Positions 11,271 through 24,175 of a DNA stretch of 64,000 bases are shown one piece after another. Location: positions 149,577,283-149,641,282 of the forward strand of contig CM061921.1 of NCBI GenBank assembly GCA_031002005.1, given 5' to 3'. Under the pieces are notes generated by a model. The model was not told the origin of the DNA. It did not search any database and saw only the letters and a program-made list of their open reading frames with translations. Both the position numbers and the translations under genes were made by a program. Position 1 is the stretch's first letter, and the number at the start of each line of letters is the position of its first letter. The DNA comes from Vandiemenella viatica (taxonomy: Eukaryota > Arthropoda > Insecta > Orthoptera > Morabidae).

Positions 11271-13221
11271 CTGACTATATCAGTTTAACCTAAATAGTGC
11301 ACCAGTAGAGAAACATTTTGTACACTACAAATTTAATTTTAAAACATTATGCAGTTAGAATGGGATATTAGTTGCTGGTCATTGTATTTTTGGGATCTGA
11401 ATGAATCCAGTACCATTCGAATCTATATTAATAAGAAGCAGTTGGTTGTAATACATACAAACAATATGTAAATATTCAGTTTACCCTTCAGTAATTGTTA
11501 TATCCTACAGATTTTGACACAAGAATTTGCTGCCTTGCTAGCAGTATTCAGTGTTTTAAATAATATTCAATTCTAAATGACTTCTCATGCACAGTGAACT
11601 GTGAAGCCAATCTGTCCAGTCTGAAGATGTAGTAGTTTAATAATTAATTCAACAATACATTTGATATAAAGTCTACATTTTCAATGTTGTAGTGTATCTT
11701 TGGTAAAGCAAGTAATGTTATGAAAGTAACATCATGATAATTAAGAGAAGTAAATCTGATTTACCATGTCATTTATATGGTAGCAACTTGTCACTCCAAG
11801 TTGTCAAGTCTTACTTTGTTATGTGTGGAATCAGTTGGCAACTACAAAACTCACAAAGTTTACAATCATACCATAGCCAATGGTATTCTTATATGGGAAC
11901 CATGGCAGGACCCAAATATGCTTCTTTTTTTTTAACAGTATTACAAGATGATGAGTGGTCAATCTCTTCAAGAAGTAAGATGAGCCATGGTTAATGTCCT
12001 CAAGATTCAAGACATCATCTTGGTGTTAAAGAGAGGAAAATTAATGTTGGCAGTGAGTTCCACATCATGCAAAAAAATCGTATCGAACTCTTGTCAGAAA
12101 ACATTTAAGAAGATGGTGTAAAATGTTAACTTTAAAAGAGGTATTAAACAATAACTGGATAATTAGGGGGAGGAATTTTTGTTTGTGGATTATATCATCA
12201 TGTTCCATTTGTGAGTGAAAAATTCTTAAAATACCAAAATGGAATTTCAAAGTAATTGTGATGGAGTTAATGCAAGGATTGAAAGTGGTTGCACATAATG
12301 TGAATACAGTTATGAATGTAAAGTAACGTTGTGCATCTCCAAAATTGTAATGAATGATTATGAGGTAATGTCAAATAAAATTTTAAGTTTTTCAGACAGC
12401 TAAATGAAAAGCTGTACTTATTGGAAGCAAGTAAGTTTTAACATTAATGCTGCTAGGCTTGTTGGAGAAGGTAATTCAGAAGATAATTAATGATGACAGA
12501 GGTAGTAAACTTAAGTTTAGAAATAAAATGAAGAACCTTGTAGTCTTGTATCTATAATTAAAGATGATTTACAATTTTCAAAATAAAAATAGTAAAACTT
12601 GGTGTTAACATTAGAGCACTTGAATATGACTGAAGAGTTTGGAGGGTTAAGGTATTAATGTAATGGTGGATGATTTTTCTGAGCGAGTTTATGGATTGAA
12701 AGTAGTAATTAACTCAGAATGGATGGTACTTAATAATATAGGTAAAATGTTAGTAATTATGAAAAAGTGATATAAGATACTGAGATGTATTCAGTTATGA
12801 AGTTGGAGTTTAATGGAAATAAACAAGTACACTAGTTTGCTAATGAAAATTCAAAGGATGTATCAATTAATGTAGCATTGAACATGATGAAGAGGTTAAT
12901 AAAGAAGTAAATTAATTTAAGCAGTAATGATCAAGTAATAAATTCAGTGAATTGATTAATCATAGTGTAAACTAATGAGATTAATGGTCATTAAGTCTGT
13001 CAAATTATTGTAGGTATTACGCAAAAACAAAATTATTAAATCATGAGAGCAGAGTCGGTGAAATATCTAATTGTGATGTAATTATTGTAGAAATCAATAC
13101 TCAATCTGACTTGCACAAAAATACTGATGTGAGTGGTGACAACAACAAAGAAAAATTAATTACCAGGTAAGTGTTTTAAATGCTGAATATTTTGAACCAA
13201 TGGTTCCAATCATACGTCAAC
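11271..13221. other. No recognisable feature
   Basis: Strongly AT-rich. Reading frames up to 86 codons (for example 11734-11994) show no family resemblance. No terminal repeats were found. Confidence 0.45.
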
Positions 13222-13225
13222 CTCT

Positions 13226-13746
13226 TGTAGCTATTTTAAATTATTTTCTTTGTCTGGATCACTGTCTAGTTAAGTATTGAAGAAAATGTTTACTTATATA
13301 GTTACTTTCAAAAGTGATGAAGATTCCAAATTAACCTAGATCACAGTCGCCAGTCTGGTTAGCTTCAGTAGTACATATAACAGCTTTCAAAGTTTACAGT
13401 TAAACACAATAAATTAGAGCATTTTTGCAACTTTCTTTTTATTTAATTGTCAAAGTTGTTCTTCGCTACAGAAGCAAACTGCCAGACACTTCATCTCCCA
13501 AAATTGCAGGTTCATTTACTTTTAAAGGTAGGAAAATTGTTAATAATTACATTACATTTAATCCAGATTAACAGTTAAGAAATCACGTCCAAAGCTGATG
13601 AACAGTTCACTACAATTCACATGCCATGACTCATCAGCGATAATCCTATAATGCCTCTACTTCAGAGAGCTTATATTACCGCCTTATCGATTCCTGTAAT
13701 GAAATTAAGTAAAATTACACTAAAGGCATTATGCCTGTTCTATTAC
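13226..13746 (-). repeat. 3' LTR of the gag-only element
   Basis: On the plus strand it starts TGTAGCTATTTT. It lacks the last CA at the internal edge, apparently from a 2-nt deletion. About 96 percent identical to the other LTR by eye. Confidence 0.88.
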
Positions 13747-13755
13747 TTTCCCACC
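13746..13755 (-). other. Polypurine tract
   Basis: Minus-strand GGTGGGAAAG abuts the 3' LTR start, as expected for the plus-strand primer of reverse transcription. Confidence 0.55.
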
Positions 13756-14340
13756 AATGGAACGAGGCGGAAGTTGGCATTGACAAAGCCCTTACTTCCG
13801 TCGCCAGGTAACCCTTAAACTAAGATTGACATGATTATACATATCAGACAATATGAAATGACTCATGAAATACAAAAGTTTTGTCTGGCAACTGCTCGAC
13901 TACTCTTATGTTAATAACAACAATTTTTAACATTACTGCGCAAACCTTGAAATCACATACAAATGGAGTAAGAAATACAATGGAACATTAACACGAAAAA
14001 AAAAAAAGACGAAGACAATCAAACACCACTAGTTGTACAAAAATGAACAACGAATTCATTTCTCAAATTTGAGATTGATCTTCATTGTCTCTTTTTTTTT
14101 TTCTTTTTTTTCTTTGTCCCCAATTCACACCTTGCTACAGGGCTACAACGGTTAACACTTCACCTACGAAACACAACATGACATGAGGTTTTTTTTTCAC
14201 ATTGGTCCTATTATCTTTGCCTATGTCGAAGCTGAACTTCTGTTTGTAGGTTAAAAATCAAAATACCACCTCTTGGACTCTAATAGCCTCAGAAAAGTCA
14301 GAAACGTGGAGGATTTGTCTGCATACAAATGCACTTTCAA

Positions 14341-15668
14341 TCAGTGCTTGACCCCACACTCCCATTCAATTCGACACTTTTTATAAGATTTTAGAGAAAC
14401 CACCTTGAAAACTCTTCTTATTCCATCATTTGAGTACTTTTCTACAACATCCTCAACAGTGATCTTCTCCTCTTCTTCGACACCCACTGGCATTCCCCTC
14501 AGATTCCCGGTGTGGTTCTCAAACACACTAGTCATCCCCACCAAGGCTGTCCAGCATTCCTTCCAATGTCACACAGTTCTTGCGTCTCCCCATGATATCA
14601 CTCTGATCTCCTTATGCTCTGGCACTTCACTCCTATCGAGGTATTTGCATGAGACCGCACACATCATGAAAAAGTATTTCTGCATCCCCTTAGTGGCCAC
14701 GTAAGGTTCTCCCATTAACAATTCTCTATGTACAGCGATCTGCCATTGTCGAAACTCCCTCTTGAGTTCATTAAATGTGCTACACTTGCCTGCAAACCAG
14801 TCGGCCCATCGCCTCGCTCCTCCGGCCAAGTGCCTACTAACCATCTCGACCAGCTGTTTTTCAGAAGCAACGGAGAAAGGTGAAAAGTCCTCAAAGTTCG
14901 AATGAATTCAATGGGGTGCATATGCCCATGACCATCAAAACGTTGCCAGTCAATTTTATCTTCGACCCACGCTGCTGTTGAAGTCGAATGAAGCAAGCCC
15001 CTGACTTTGGATACCTCCTCCCTTTCTACTGCCAGAACTCTCACTCTTGTAACATTTTCTGTCAACGCTGCTGTGGACAATTGGTACTTACCCACATCCT
15101 GTGGAATCAACTCGACATTTGCGACAAAATTGTTTACCTTTTCTTCACCGTGTTTCCCCAAAAGGACACAGTGATCTTCCACAGCCTCAAGCCGGCTTCC
15201 GTAACTGACACTGACTTCTTCCACGACAATTATCTGTTTACTGAGTACTTCGTTATCCTGTCGTAACAGTATTGTCTCCCTACTTACACTATGCTCTAAC
15301 CTAGTTAGCCGTTCCGTTAGTCGTTCAGCTTGTTCCTTACAATCAACATTATGTTGTCTTAATTCTAATTTGACATTCTCTAATTGTTGGACATTGTCTT
15401 CTACCAATGTATTTAAATTCCCCACTGTACTCTCAAGTGATTGCAATAGACCTCCAAGCTCGGCCTTCAAATTACTTTCTACCGATTTTAAATCGGCCCT
15501 CATGGATTGCTGGAAAGATTGCAACTGTACTAAGATAGCACGGATTGACTTGTCTGTAAACTCAGGACCTGAGGCATTCAAGGACTCGCTTCCTATTGCT
15601 GCCATCCCCTCCACAATTTCACTCTCTTCTGCAGCCATGTCGTCAACACTTTCAATACAATCGCACAA
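14341..15668 (-). pseudogene. Gag-like polyprotein of the LTR element, frameshifted
   Basis: It begins at an ATG at 15668 (another is 10 codons later). Residues 30-210 form a long heptad-rich coiled coil. The conserved gag part begins WQRFDGHGHMHPIEFIRTL near 14950, shifts frame near 14900 and continues MVSRHLAGGARRWADWFAGK and CSTFNELKREFRQ in the frame 14844-14569. A last shifted piece (14544-14341) is acidic then basic. No zinc knuckle was seen. At least two frameshifts break it. Confidence 0.78.
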
Positions 15669-16334
15669 TATTTAAATTGCAAAGAAAAAAATATCCACCG
15701 AACCAGCAAGCAAACAAAAAAATTAAAATATAAACAGATAAATTCTGCTACAACACTAATTATAGTTATTGTTAAACAAGGTGTACGCTATTACATGCAA
15801 TGAAAACAATTATTAGTTAATAAAATTCCCTAGGAAGGTTGAAAGGTTGAAACTAATTAATTTTTTTCAATATCAACTCAAACTGACTTTGAATCATGAA
15901 GAAAATTATTTCAACTTCTTTTCCTCTATGAAAATTTTTTTTTTTTCAATGCAACTTTTCATATGAAAATTTTCTCATGTCAGTTTGCGTTTCTTACAAA
16001 GATAAAAATTTTTGGTACTTTCCTTTCGAAGAGAAGAACTGCTAAATTCTCGGACTGCGTCCCACTCTGCAATGCCGCCCGTTGCAGTCTCCCGTAAATG
16101 AAGCTGATTCTCCACTCCAGTCGAGATTTTGCCTGAATGTAGTTCTTATTAATACTGAGTGAATCGGCTCTCCTCGGGAATCGTCGGCTCACTTTGGTTG
16201 TCGCGTTCCACTGATAATGGCTGCTCGCTTGTTAATTGTATTTACGTTATGGAATTCAATTTTCCCACCTCTTATTCCAGTATGTGACCGTGGTAAATTA
16301 TGCTTTTAGTTAATCCCACTTCAAAACACACTGG

Positions 16335-16352
16335 CCTGTCGCGGTATCGCCA
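16335..16352 (-). other. Primer binding site
   Basis: Minus-strand TGGCGATACCGCGACAGG lies immediately after the 5' LTR, the position and TGG start expected of a tRNA-primed PBS. Confidence 0.65.
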
Positions 16353-16874
16353 TGTAGCTATTTTAAATTACTTTCTTTGTCTGGATCACTGTCTAGTTAA
16401 GTATTGAAGAAAATGTTTACTTATATAGTTACTTTCAAAAGCGATGAAGATTCCAAATTAACCTAGATCACAGTCACCAGTCTGGTTAGCTTCAGTAGTA
16501 CATATAACAACTTTCAAAGTTTACAGTTACACACAATAAATTAGTGCATTTTTGCAACTTTCTTTTTATTTCATCATCAAAGTTGTTCTTCACTACAGAA
16601 GCAAACTGCCAGACACTTCGTCTCACAAAATTGCAGGTTCATTTACTTTTAAAGGTAGGAAAATTGTTAATAATTACATTACATTTAATCCAGATTAACA
16701 CTTAAGAAATCACGTCCAAAGCTGATGAACAGTTCACTACAATTCACATGCCATGACTCGTCAGCGATAATCCTACAATGCCTCTACTTCAGAGAGCTTA
16801 TATTACAGACTTATCGATACCTGTAATGAAATTAAATAAAATTACACTAAAGGTATTATGCCTGTTCTATTACA
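16353..16874 (-). repeat. 5' LTR of the gag-only element
   Basis: On the minus strand it begins TGTAATAGAACAGGC and ends AATAGCTACA. It is followed directly by the PBS. Confidence 0.88.
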
Positions 16875-16889
16875 CTCTCCTTAATGTCA

Positions 16890-17480
16890 TCGTCGTTGAC
16901 GACGACAAACAACAACAACAACAACAACAACTTGCGTTCGGCCCTAAGACAGGATTTTCACTTGGTAGCTTTCTAAGTTCTCCTCTCTTCTGCCTCCTCT
17001 TCAGGTCCATTTAATTTCAGCTTCCTTGATGTCATCTATGACCTTATCTCTTACTTCCTTTCACACTCCTTCCACAAACTAGTCCTTCCAAGGTGTCTGT
17101 TATCAAGCACTGCCATCTCAATGATTGTTCCATCCAATTCTTTTTTCTATCTCTAATGACTTGCAATAGTTTCCTCTTCTCACCAACCTTTTCCAGCACT
17201 TCTACATTAGTCATAATGCCATCCACTTTATACTCTCCATTCTCCTCCATATACACATCCACATCTCAAATGCCTCTATCCATTTTTCATCCACTCGATT
17301 CAGTGTCCATGTCTCTGCATCATAAAGTTCCATACTCCTTACAAAACACCTGCTGAGACTTCTCCTCAGTGCTTTATCATATTTTACAGTTAATAATTTC
17401 CTCTTTCTGTTTAACTCTTCCTTCACTACAGCATCTCAAGTCCTCAGTGGTTGTACTCACAAGATATTTGAAGACTCTTA
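16890..17480 (-). pseudogene. LINE ORF2 C-terminal fragment with trinucleotide tail
   Basis: The minus strand reads MELYDAETWTLNRVDEKWIE (17426-17211 frame), then in another frame VEVLEKVGEKRKLLQ and RKKNWMEQSLRW (17262-17044). This is the familiar C-terminal order of Jockey/RTE-type reverse transcriptases (YGSETW-like and WIGH-like blocks). Further along the minus strand comes (GTT)n at about 16908-16932, a plausible 3' tail. 5'-truncated copy. Confidence 0.72.
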
Positions 17481-17504
17481 CTTGACTGATCTTTACCAAT
17501 CACT

Positions 17505-19150
17505 AGAGTCCTGACCGAATGTTAAGCTTCGGCCACCTTGGGCAAAAAAAAAAGCACCTTCGGCTAAATTCAGCTGAATGTTTGGCCGAAGCCGAAGTTT
17601 TACATCCAGCAGCCGAAAATGAACCACCTTTTACGAATACAGTCAATGTAGCGCGCCAACAGACGATAGCAAGGATAATCAACCATTTGGGGGGAAAATT
17701 CATAAAAATGAGTGGGAAGTGTATTGTGAAGCCAGTGGTAAATACCAAAGCTTGATTAAATTTTTTTTTAAATGCGTCCAAAGATTTTGAAAAGGAAGTT
17801 TAACAGTATACTTTACGCGATATGGTAGAAAAAAGTAGCGCCACCATGGCCGATAATCATCCGATTTCTTTGTGGATTAATGTATTATGTATGGACCTGG
17901 TGATCGTAAACATGTTTCTGTATAACTTCGTTGAAGGTGATGCACTTCCCAGACTTAATTTTACTGATCCTCAAACTTGACCCAAGTACAGACAAAAGTG
18001 AGAGAAATATTTTATAAAGTCTTTAATGCCAGCTACGTACAAAAAAGGAAACAGTAAAGTTGCATTGCTTTTAGAAAAAGGCTGAATGGATCAGTTTTAC
18101 CATGATCATATGAAGTGATCAAGCAAACACGTATTCGAGTGTCATGGCACATGGCATTTCCAAAGGTCCCAAAAGAAAAAAAATTAAACTTGCTGTTATT
18201 GTGTTGGAAGATCATACAGGGCAATATACTTGCACAAAAAAATCACTGAAACTGTTACCAAATACAATACACGAGAAAATATCCATAGGGGTATACGTAA
18301 TAATGCTACAAATATGAATGCAACCATGTGCTGTGGACACTTCGTTTTTATTGGTTGTGTTGCTAACACTCTATAGCTCATGATTCATCAAAATTTTTGA
18401 GAGTGCCTAGGGTAGGGTTACCAGAATTTTTTCTCCAAATCCGGTGACGCTTCAGAACTTTTTCACCGAAATCCGGGGACGCTTTCGGCATTTGCCCTAA
18501 TGACGCGTTGCGCTTTTATAAGTTGTATCATTAAAGGTTGGGTTAACTTAAAAGAAACATATTTATCATTTAAGATCAAAGTTTTTCATGACATTCTATA
18601 CTCTTCTCGGGCTTCCAGCCACGTTAATATGTCATATTTGTGGGACGTTTTGAAGGCGTCTAACTCAGCTCTCATTATCAACAAAATATCAATGGTAAAC
18701 TAAGGAATAAACTTTTCTTCTTTCCTTGAAGTTAGCTTCTTCACTAAATTACTCAGTATCATGGAAGACTCAATTGCTATGACATCAGTGCCTCCTGCCA
18801 GTATTATTGCATCCTGAAAAAGGGGCAAAGTTGAATTTACAAAATTCATCAACAAGAAGGTGCAGCAAACTACTTCTTGAGCATTACTGGGCATTTATCT
18901 TCAGATTGGAAGAATGATTTGAGAGCAGGATAGATTCCACATATTCTTCTGATAACTGGTAGAAGAGAAAGCCGCATAATTTTACTGTAACCTAGTATTT
19001 CTTTGTATTCTTGCAAAAAAAGGTGAAAACAGTAAAAATCTGGGGACAAAGTCTGTCCAGGGACAGAGAGTTAAATATGGGTACTGTCCACGGCAAACAG
19101 GGATGTCTGGTAACCCTAGCCTAGGGCCCCATACTTTCTTATCCGGCACT
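17505..19150 (+). mobile_element. ZBED-type hAT transposase relic
   Basis: Plus-strand fragments NLNFTDPQ-type NFVEGDALPRLNFTDPQT (about 17925-17980) and the following TYKKGNSKVALLLEKG resemble the central part of ZBED/hAT transposases. An upstream open stretch (17519-17755) may be the BED-finger side but has no intact finger. The right end at about 19150 reads, on the minus strand, CAGTGCCGGATAAG, an hAT-like terminus. The left terminus was not identified. Interrupted by 18413-19118. Confidence 0.5.
18413..19118. mobile_element. hAT non-autonomous element, 706 bp, perfect 8-bp duplication
   Basis: The flanks are identical: GCCTAGGG at 18405-18412 and 19119-19126. The termini are inverted repeats, TAGGGTTACCAGA at the left and TCTGGTAACCCTA at the right. 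An 8-bp duplication is diagnostic of hAT. No transposase of its own is visible. Confidence 0.92.
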
Positions 19151-21822
19151 GCCGTTGATGACGACAGTGGAACACATTTCGCTTGAGAATAGTTTCCTGT
19201 TATGTGTATTCATAAACTTATGTAATTCACATTCAGAGAATCTAAGAATATTGCCTGCTCGCATTGACAAAGCTTCTTGGGCAGCGTATCCAAACCTTTT
19301 TCAACCAGGACTATTAAATTTTCAAAAATAATGCTGTGGACCACTAACTCACATGGGCCTAATTATTTTTTACCCTTTTCGTTTCAGCCGACTATGTACG
19401 ATGTTTACGCAACTTCATTTACCTCTTCTGAGTTTCTTTCCTCCGTCGCCAGTTACCTACACAATTTTTCCTCCGTCTTTTTTAATGTCTTCCACCCTGG
19501 GGCTAATTTTATTTTCCATATTGTTATTAAAATGTACCATTATAACATAATAAATCTAAAACCACATTTTGAATCCTATGAAAACGCAGATATAAAACTG
19601 GATGTGAACTATTAAAAGCTAATTACATGTTATTCAGACCAAACCCGATAAATAATAATGTTACTAACCAGATAAATAACAACGTTACTACAGGCTGGAC
19701 GCTACACTATACCACCAGCCTAAATGCATAAACCAAAATAAAAGACGCTAGACCATACGCCTTTTATTCTTATTTACTTCACCACTCACGTTACCAATCT
19801 TATCACCTACCATGGTTCCTCATACCCACTTAAAACCCTTAGTAAACCATCATTTACTTAAGCTCTAGACACCATAGGGAATGAATAGACTGTTGTAGAA
19901 ACAGTGCTGTTCTATCCTCATCCTGGAAATGCCACATTTTTGCTCGGTCATTGAAATATTCAAGGCTTTTAAATGATGGGCATACAGCCTTATACAGTAT
20001 GAATATGGTTTCAGAGTTTATGATGATATGCCTGTGGAGCTCCTAAACTATGTTCACGGACCACCAGTAATCATGGAATCACAGGATGAGAAGCACTGTT
20101 CCAGTGGTTATTTAGTTGAATGGTACAAAAAATTACAGCTGCTGCTGCTGCTGCTGCTGCACTCTACCAGCAGTGTTACTAACTTTATCGAGCTGCAGTG
20201 TGTGACAGAACGAAGTTGTCTCCATTCACCACTAACAAAGCGAACCCCCACACTTGAATATTTCCACGAAAACGCTAGAGTGAATGCGCGATCTATGCCA
20301 TCCGAAAATTGTCTGCACGGCAGCAAAACAGTTCACTGATGTGGCCAACCGATAGATTTCAATACTTTCCCTAGCTGTCATAAGTTATCATAGAGTAGAG
20401 AATGCCGCATTTATAAATATTTATTTTTCTTTCACTGCATTTATTTTTTAATTTATTTATTCTTGATTAGAGGTGGCGACATGTCACAGTGTCACTACAT
20501 CTAGAGCCGTCACTGGTTGACCTTATTTTCAACCCAAAAGGAGAAATTTTTCTGCTGGTTGTACTCTGAATAGTAACAAAAACTTTTATAACATAACGTA
20601 ACATACTTTCTAGCAGACAAAGTCGCGGGTAACTGCTATTATTATAAATATGACAAATAACCCACATTTTACCCAAATATTTTACCATTGATTTTGTATC
20701 TTTTCAACATAATACTTACATGGTACTTGGTCTGTTGGGGTTGGCAGCATTTATCTTGGACATCACAATAGCTAGTGTCTGTACCACTTCTGACTTTCAG
20801 CAATATACACAACCTTAAGTAAAGTTAAAAAAAGGAATTTTGTCAAATAGTAGTAATTAGTGGAAGGGTGATAAGCACACAATCATAATTATCGCAAAGA
20901 ATTAAACAATTTAGTCTATCCCATCATAGTTAGTAAACTAGGACCACTAACACTATTGCCAGCATATTACTGTTTATAAATATTGTAGTGGTAAGAGGTT
21001 AATCAAATTTAAGGAATGAATAATGACTGCACAATCAAAACTAAAATTGGAAATAAGAAAAAAGAACCCCCATGATAACCTAAGCCCCCAGAGTATACCA
21101 TTTGAATACATGTGTATAAGCAGTTATGTATGGTTTGGTTTGTTCGGAATAATTTTAAAAGTTGCAGCACAATACTGACAGCCTAGTTGTCCCCATTGTT
21201 TGAGAACATTAAATTCTAGATGATGTCTCAAGTACAGTAGCTGCCAATTACCCATTCAGTGATACGTGAATCAACTTATTTATGAGGAAGAAACCTGTGA
21301 CAAATAGTTCAGTTGTACTTCAATGAGAGTGGATCACAAAAACTGCAAAATCAATTAAGAATGGTATTCTGACAAGTACCCTGATCATTTCCTCCAGATC
21401 TGAAATCTAACCTTACAGTACTAAAAGAGTAGCTTAGTCACTTCCCTTTATCCCTCACCACTAATTTCCCTTATAAGGAATCATTTTTCACCCAATTACA
21501 ATAAACTAAAATTTCCACTCCTCTTTCCTATCATATTTTCCCAATTAATACAGGCAAAACAATTATTAAAAGATATTTCTAATACCTCTAAAATGAAGAT
21601 TAAGGATGGAAATAAAACTTTACATTCAATACACAAAGTAAAAATTTTGTACCATCAAATACTTCCTGCACTACACTCATCTTGCTCTATTTTCTCAAGA
21701 CTTGAGTTCAAAATTATTTCAAAGTTAGGATTTACCATAATTCATAAAAATTCCCATGTAAGGATGAAAGCAATAAAGGGGCATATAAAATTGACACCAA
21801 TAGAGTTTTAAAAATATATTGA
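19151..21822. other. No recognised gene; (GCT)n tract
   Basis: AT-rich DNA between the hAT relic and the myosin V 3' end. A (GCT)7-8 run lies at 20138-20160 inside a 103-codon frame (20028-20339) that has no other coding character. A 112-codon frame at 19277-19615 is likewise unsupported. Confidence 0.45.
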
Positions 21823-23884
21823 TTTATTTCAAGTTAGTTTATCTACTTTATAAAAAGCAATAAACAACTTTTAAAGAATCAAAACTTTAATACAGAATTT
21901 GTTTAGAACAACCAAGAGAAAGAAAAAAAAAAAAGGAACCACTTTACAGCTTAACAAAATGAGAGCTTAATTTCTATAGTAGCACCAACAGTGTCTTTGT
22001 GACACTAATTTGTTCATGTCATCATGCTGAAGGATCCAAGAAATAAAAAATATATTGATTTAGAACCTTGCACACACATTCAATAATTAAACTTTATATT
22101 TACACTAGAAAAATATTTTTGAAAAAAGGATAAAAAATGAAGTTCATATTTACAAATTAGATGGAATTACCGAAGTAAAATAACAAAACATAACTTCATT
22201 AAACAAGTTTTTGTACATTTTTTTAATGTTTCATGTCGAGCAAAAAAATACGATACAAAACTCTCAACTCCTTCAGCAAGTGACTAGGTGATAAATACTA
22301 ATAAGATAATTTTATAAACAGTAAACTAAATGACCAGTACAGACAACTGAATTATATACCAAAACTAACATTAATTGGTAAATTACCAAAGTGTACATTT
22401 AACATGTGACATATTGACTGCAGAAATACATTTTTTTTAAAACTTATTAGAAAACACCAATTTCATCACATATAACTTGGCATATCTATTATGAATATTA
22501 CAACAGTGTAGTTTAAGCAGGAAAAATTTAGCTAAAGTCTTTGACAGAGATGTCTCTTAAAACAATTTGTATTAGCACAAATTATGACCACAAACTAAAA
22601 AAAAATTTGCAGTTAGGAAGGAGGAGGACATTTATTTCGCAGATCAAACAATAACGTACCCACAGGAATAAATATTATTTGGAATAAAAAATATAAAAAT
22701 TTAAGATAAATAACTTCATAAACATTCAATTGAAAGAATGTTTCAACACCTCTTTTAATAAGGATGTTTAACATTATAGCTAACAAATTACTAATACTTC
22801 AGGCATGGACTTCTACATGAGAAACACTTTTATAGGTTAATACACACTAACCCAAATGAATTTCTTTTCCTACACATAAAAATGGTAGGACTCATATAAA
22901 CTATGTCTCAATGTTTAACTCAAGGCCTTGTTGCCATTTTTAATTTTTGACAAATTGATTAAAAATGAAAGAATTCAAATTATTGAGTTGTTATGGGTTA
23001 GCAAGGTGGGATAGAGAAGTAACACGATTAAGGTGAAAAACTTTTGTTTTCAACTGTAAATTAAACAATGAAAATGGTAATTTCAAAAATGGTGCCAAGT
23101 AGTATTTTCTTAAAAAAAAAATTATAAAGCTAAGCCACCACAGTATTTTGTGTATTTAAGTAACAACTGACATACAAAATAATATACATGCCACTGAAAT
23201 GCAATTTGGTGAAAATGTTACTTAAAATATCAAATAGTGTGATCTCTCTCTTTCTTTATAAACAGTTTCTTAGCAAATGCAAATATTAAATAGATAATTA
23301 CATTTTACAATTATCCAATACTCTGATACTTATCTCTCTTCACAATAAAACTGACATTACTTTCTTTATATCAATACATAACAGTCCTGAGTTCTAACTT
23401 GTGACAGTTTTTAATAATAATAATAATAATAAATAAATTAAAAAATGAGGCTGAATTTTTGGCAGAATTCAACAATAGGATAGAAATTACTTTTACACAC
23501 ATACACACATTTTCTCTGTATCTCTCTCTCTCGCTCTCCACTCTAAATAAAAATAAATATTAGTTTCAACATAAATATCATCTGTACAATAGAATTGGTA
23601 CTATTCTATGTAAACATTTAAGCCTAACAACTTCAACTATTTGTGAACATATTTACATATCTAAAAGATGGAACATGTGTAAATTACTTCCATATAACAT
23701 CAATATTGCCAATTTTCTAGTAATTTAAACTATACACAGGTTATTTCAAAAATATTAAGATTGTGCACTCAGTTTGATAACGGATTTTAGCTCTCATTTC
23801 CTCCTTAATATAATAGCTACTAGTACTTAAAGTTTAATGGCACATTGCACATTCCTTAATATTAATATCATTTGATTTTATGAA
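21823..23884 (-). other. Probable myosin V 3' UTR with candidate poly(A) signals
   Basis: AT-rich sequence without recognisable coding or repeat similarity follows the stop codon. On the minus strand AATAAA occurs at 22636-22631 and 21828-21823, which would give 3' UTRs of about 1.3 or 2.1 kb. Assignment is by position and hexamers only. A short (TC)n tract lies near 23520-23537. Confidence 0.35.
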
Positions 23885-24175
23885 CTAACAAGGAGGCAGG
23901 AACTGAAAAATCCAATAACACATTTTCTTCTTAAAATCCCGTGAACAAGAGTTTTTAAAAAGATGTGTTGCATAAATCAAAGAGCTATTATATGTATATA
24001 CATACAATAGCTCTTCCAATGCTAAAAAAGATATAAATATAATTATATTTATCTTTTTTAGCATTGGAAGATTAAGTACTTCTGGTATCTCAATATCTTC
24101 AAGCCTGATGTTTGATGGATTAAATGGGAATCTCACAGGGAATGCGAATTTCGTATCCATCAATAAAGTTGGTTG
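23885..24175 (-). CDS. didum: Myosin V last exon with atypical C-terminal extension
   Basis: The acceptor is ttcttccag before CAACCAACT. The first 42 codons give [20 protein letters not shown] and then [18 protein letters not shown], where vertebrate myosin V tails end. No stop follows. The frame continues 54 more codons of low-complexity, hydrophobic composition to a stop at 23885-23887. The extension begins inside a palindrome (24013-24070) whose outer arm is the LPMLKKI coding sequence, so the old stop was probably lost to an inverted micro-duplication. An unannotated splice or an assembly artefact is the alternative. Confidence 0.85.
   Translation of the reverse strand, partial: QPTLLMDTKFAFPVRFPFNPSNIRLEDIEIPEVLNLPMLKKINIIIFISFLALEELLYVYTYNSSLIYATHLFKNSCSRDFKKKMCYWIFQFLPPC

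Larger units (their letters stand above)
13226..16874 (-). mobile_element. Gag-only LTR retrotransposon (non-autonomous, gypsy-like)
   Basis: Two LTRs of about 521 bp (13226-13746 and 16353-16874) differ at roughly 20 positions by eye. Both ends read TG to CA and the flanks share CTCT (13222-13225 and 16875-16878), a 4-bp target duplication. On the minus strand the order is LTR, PBS, gag, polypurine tract, LTR. There is no protease, RT, RNase H or integrase in the 2.6-kb interior, so it would have needed enzymes from another element. Confidence 0.9.

Noticed and set aside
20028..20339. 103-codon frame with poly-leucine
   Set aside because: Leucines come from a (GCT)n tract; no conserved flanks and a counter-frame on the other strand.
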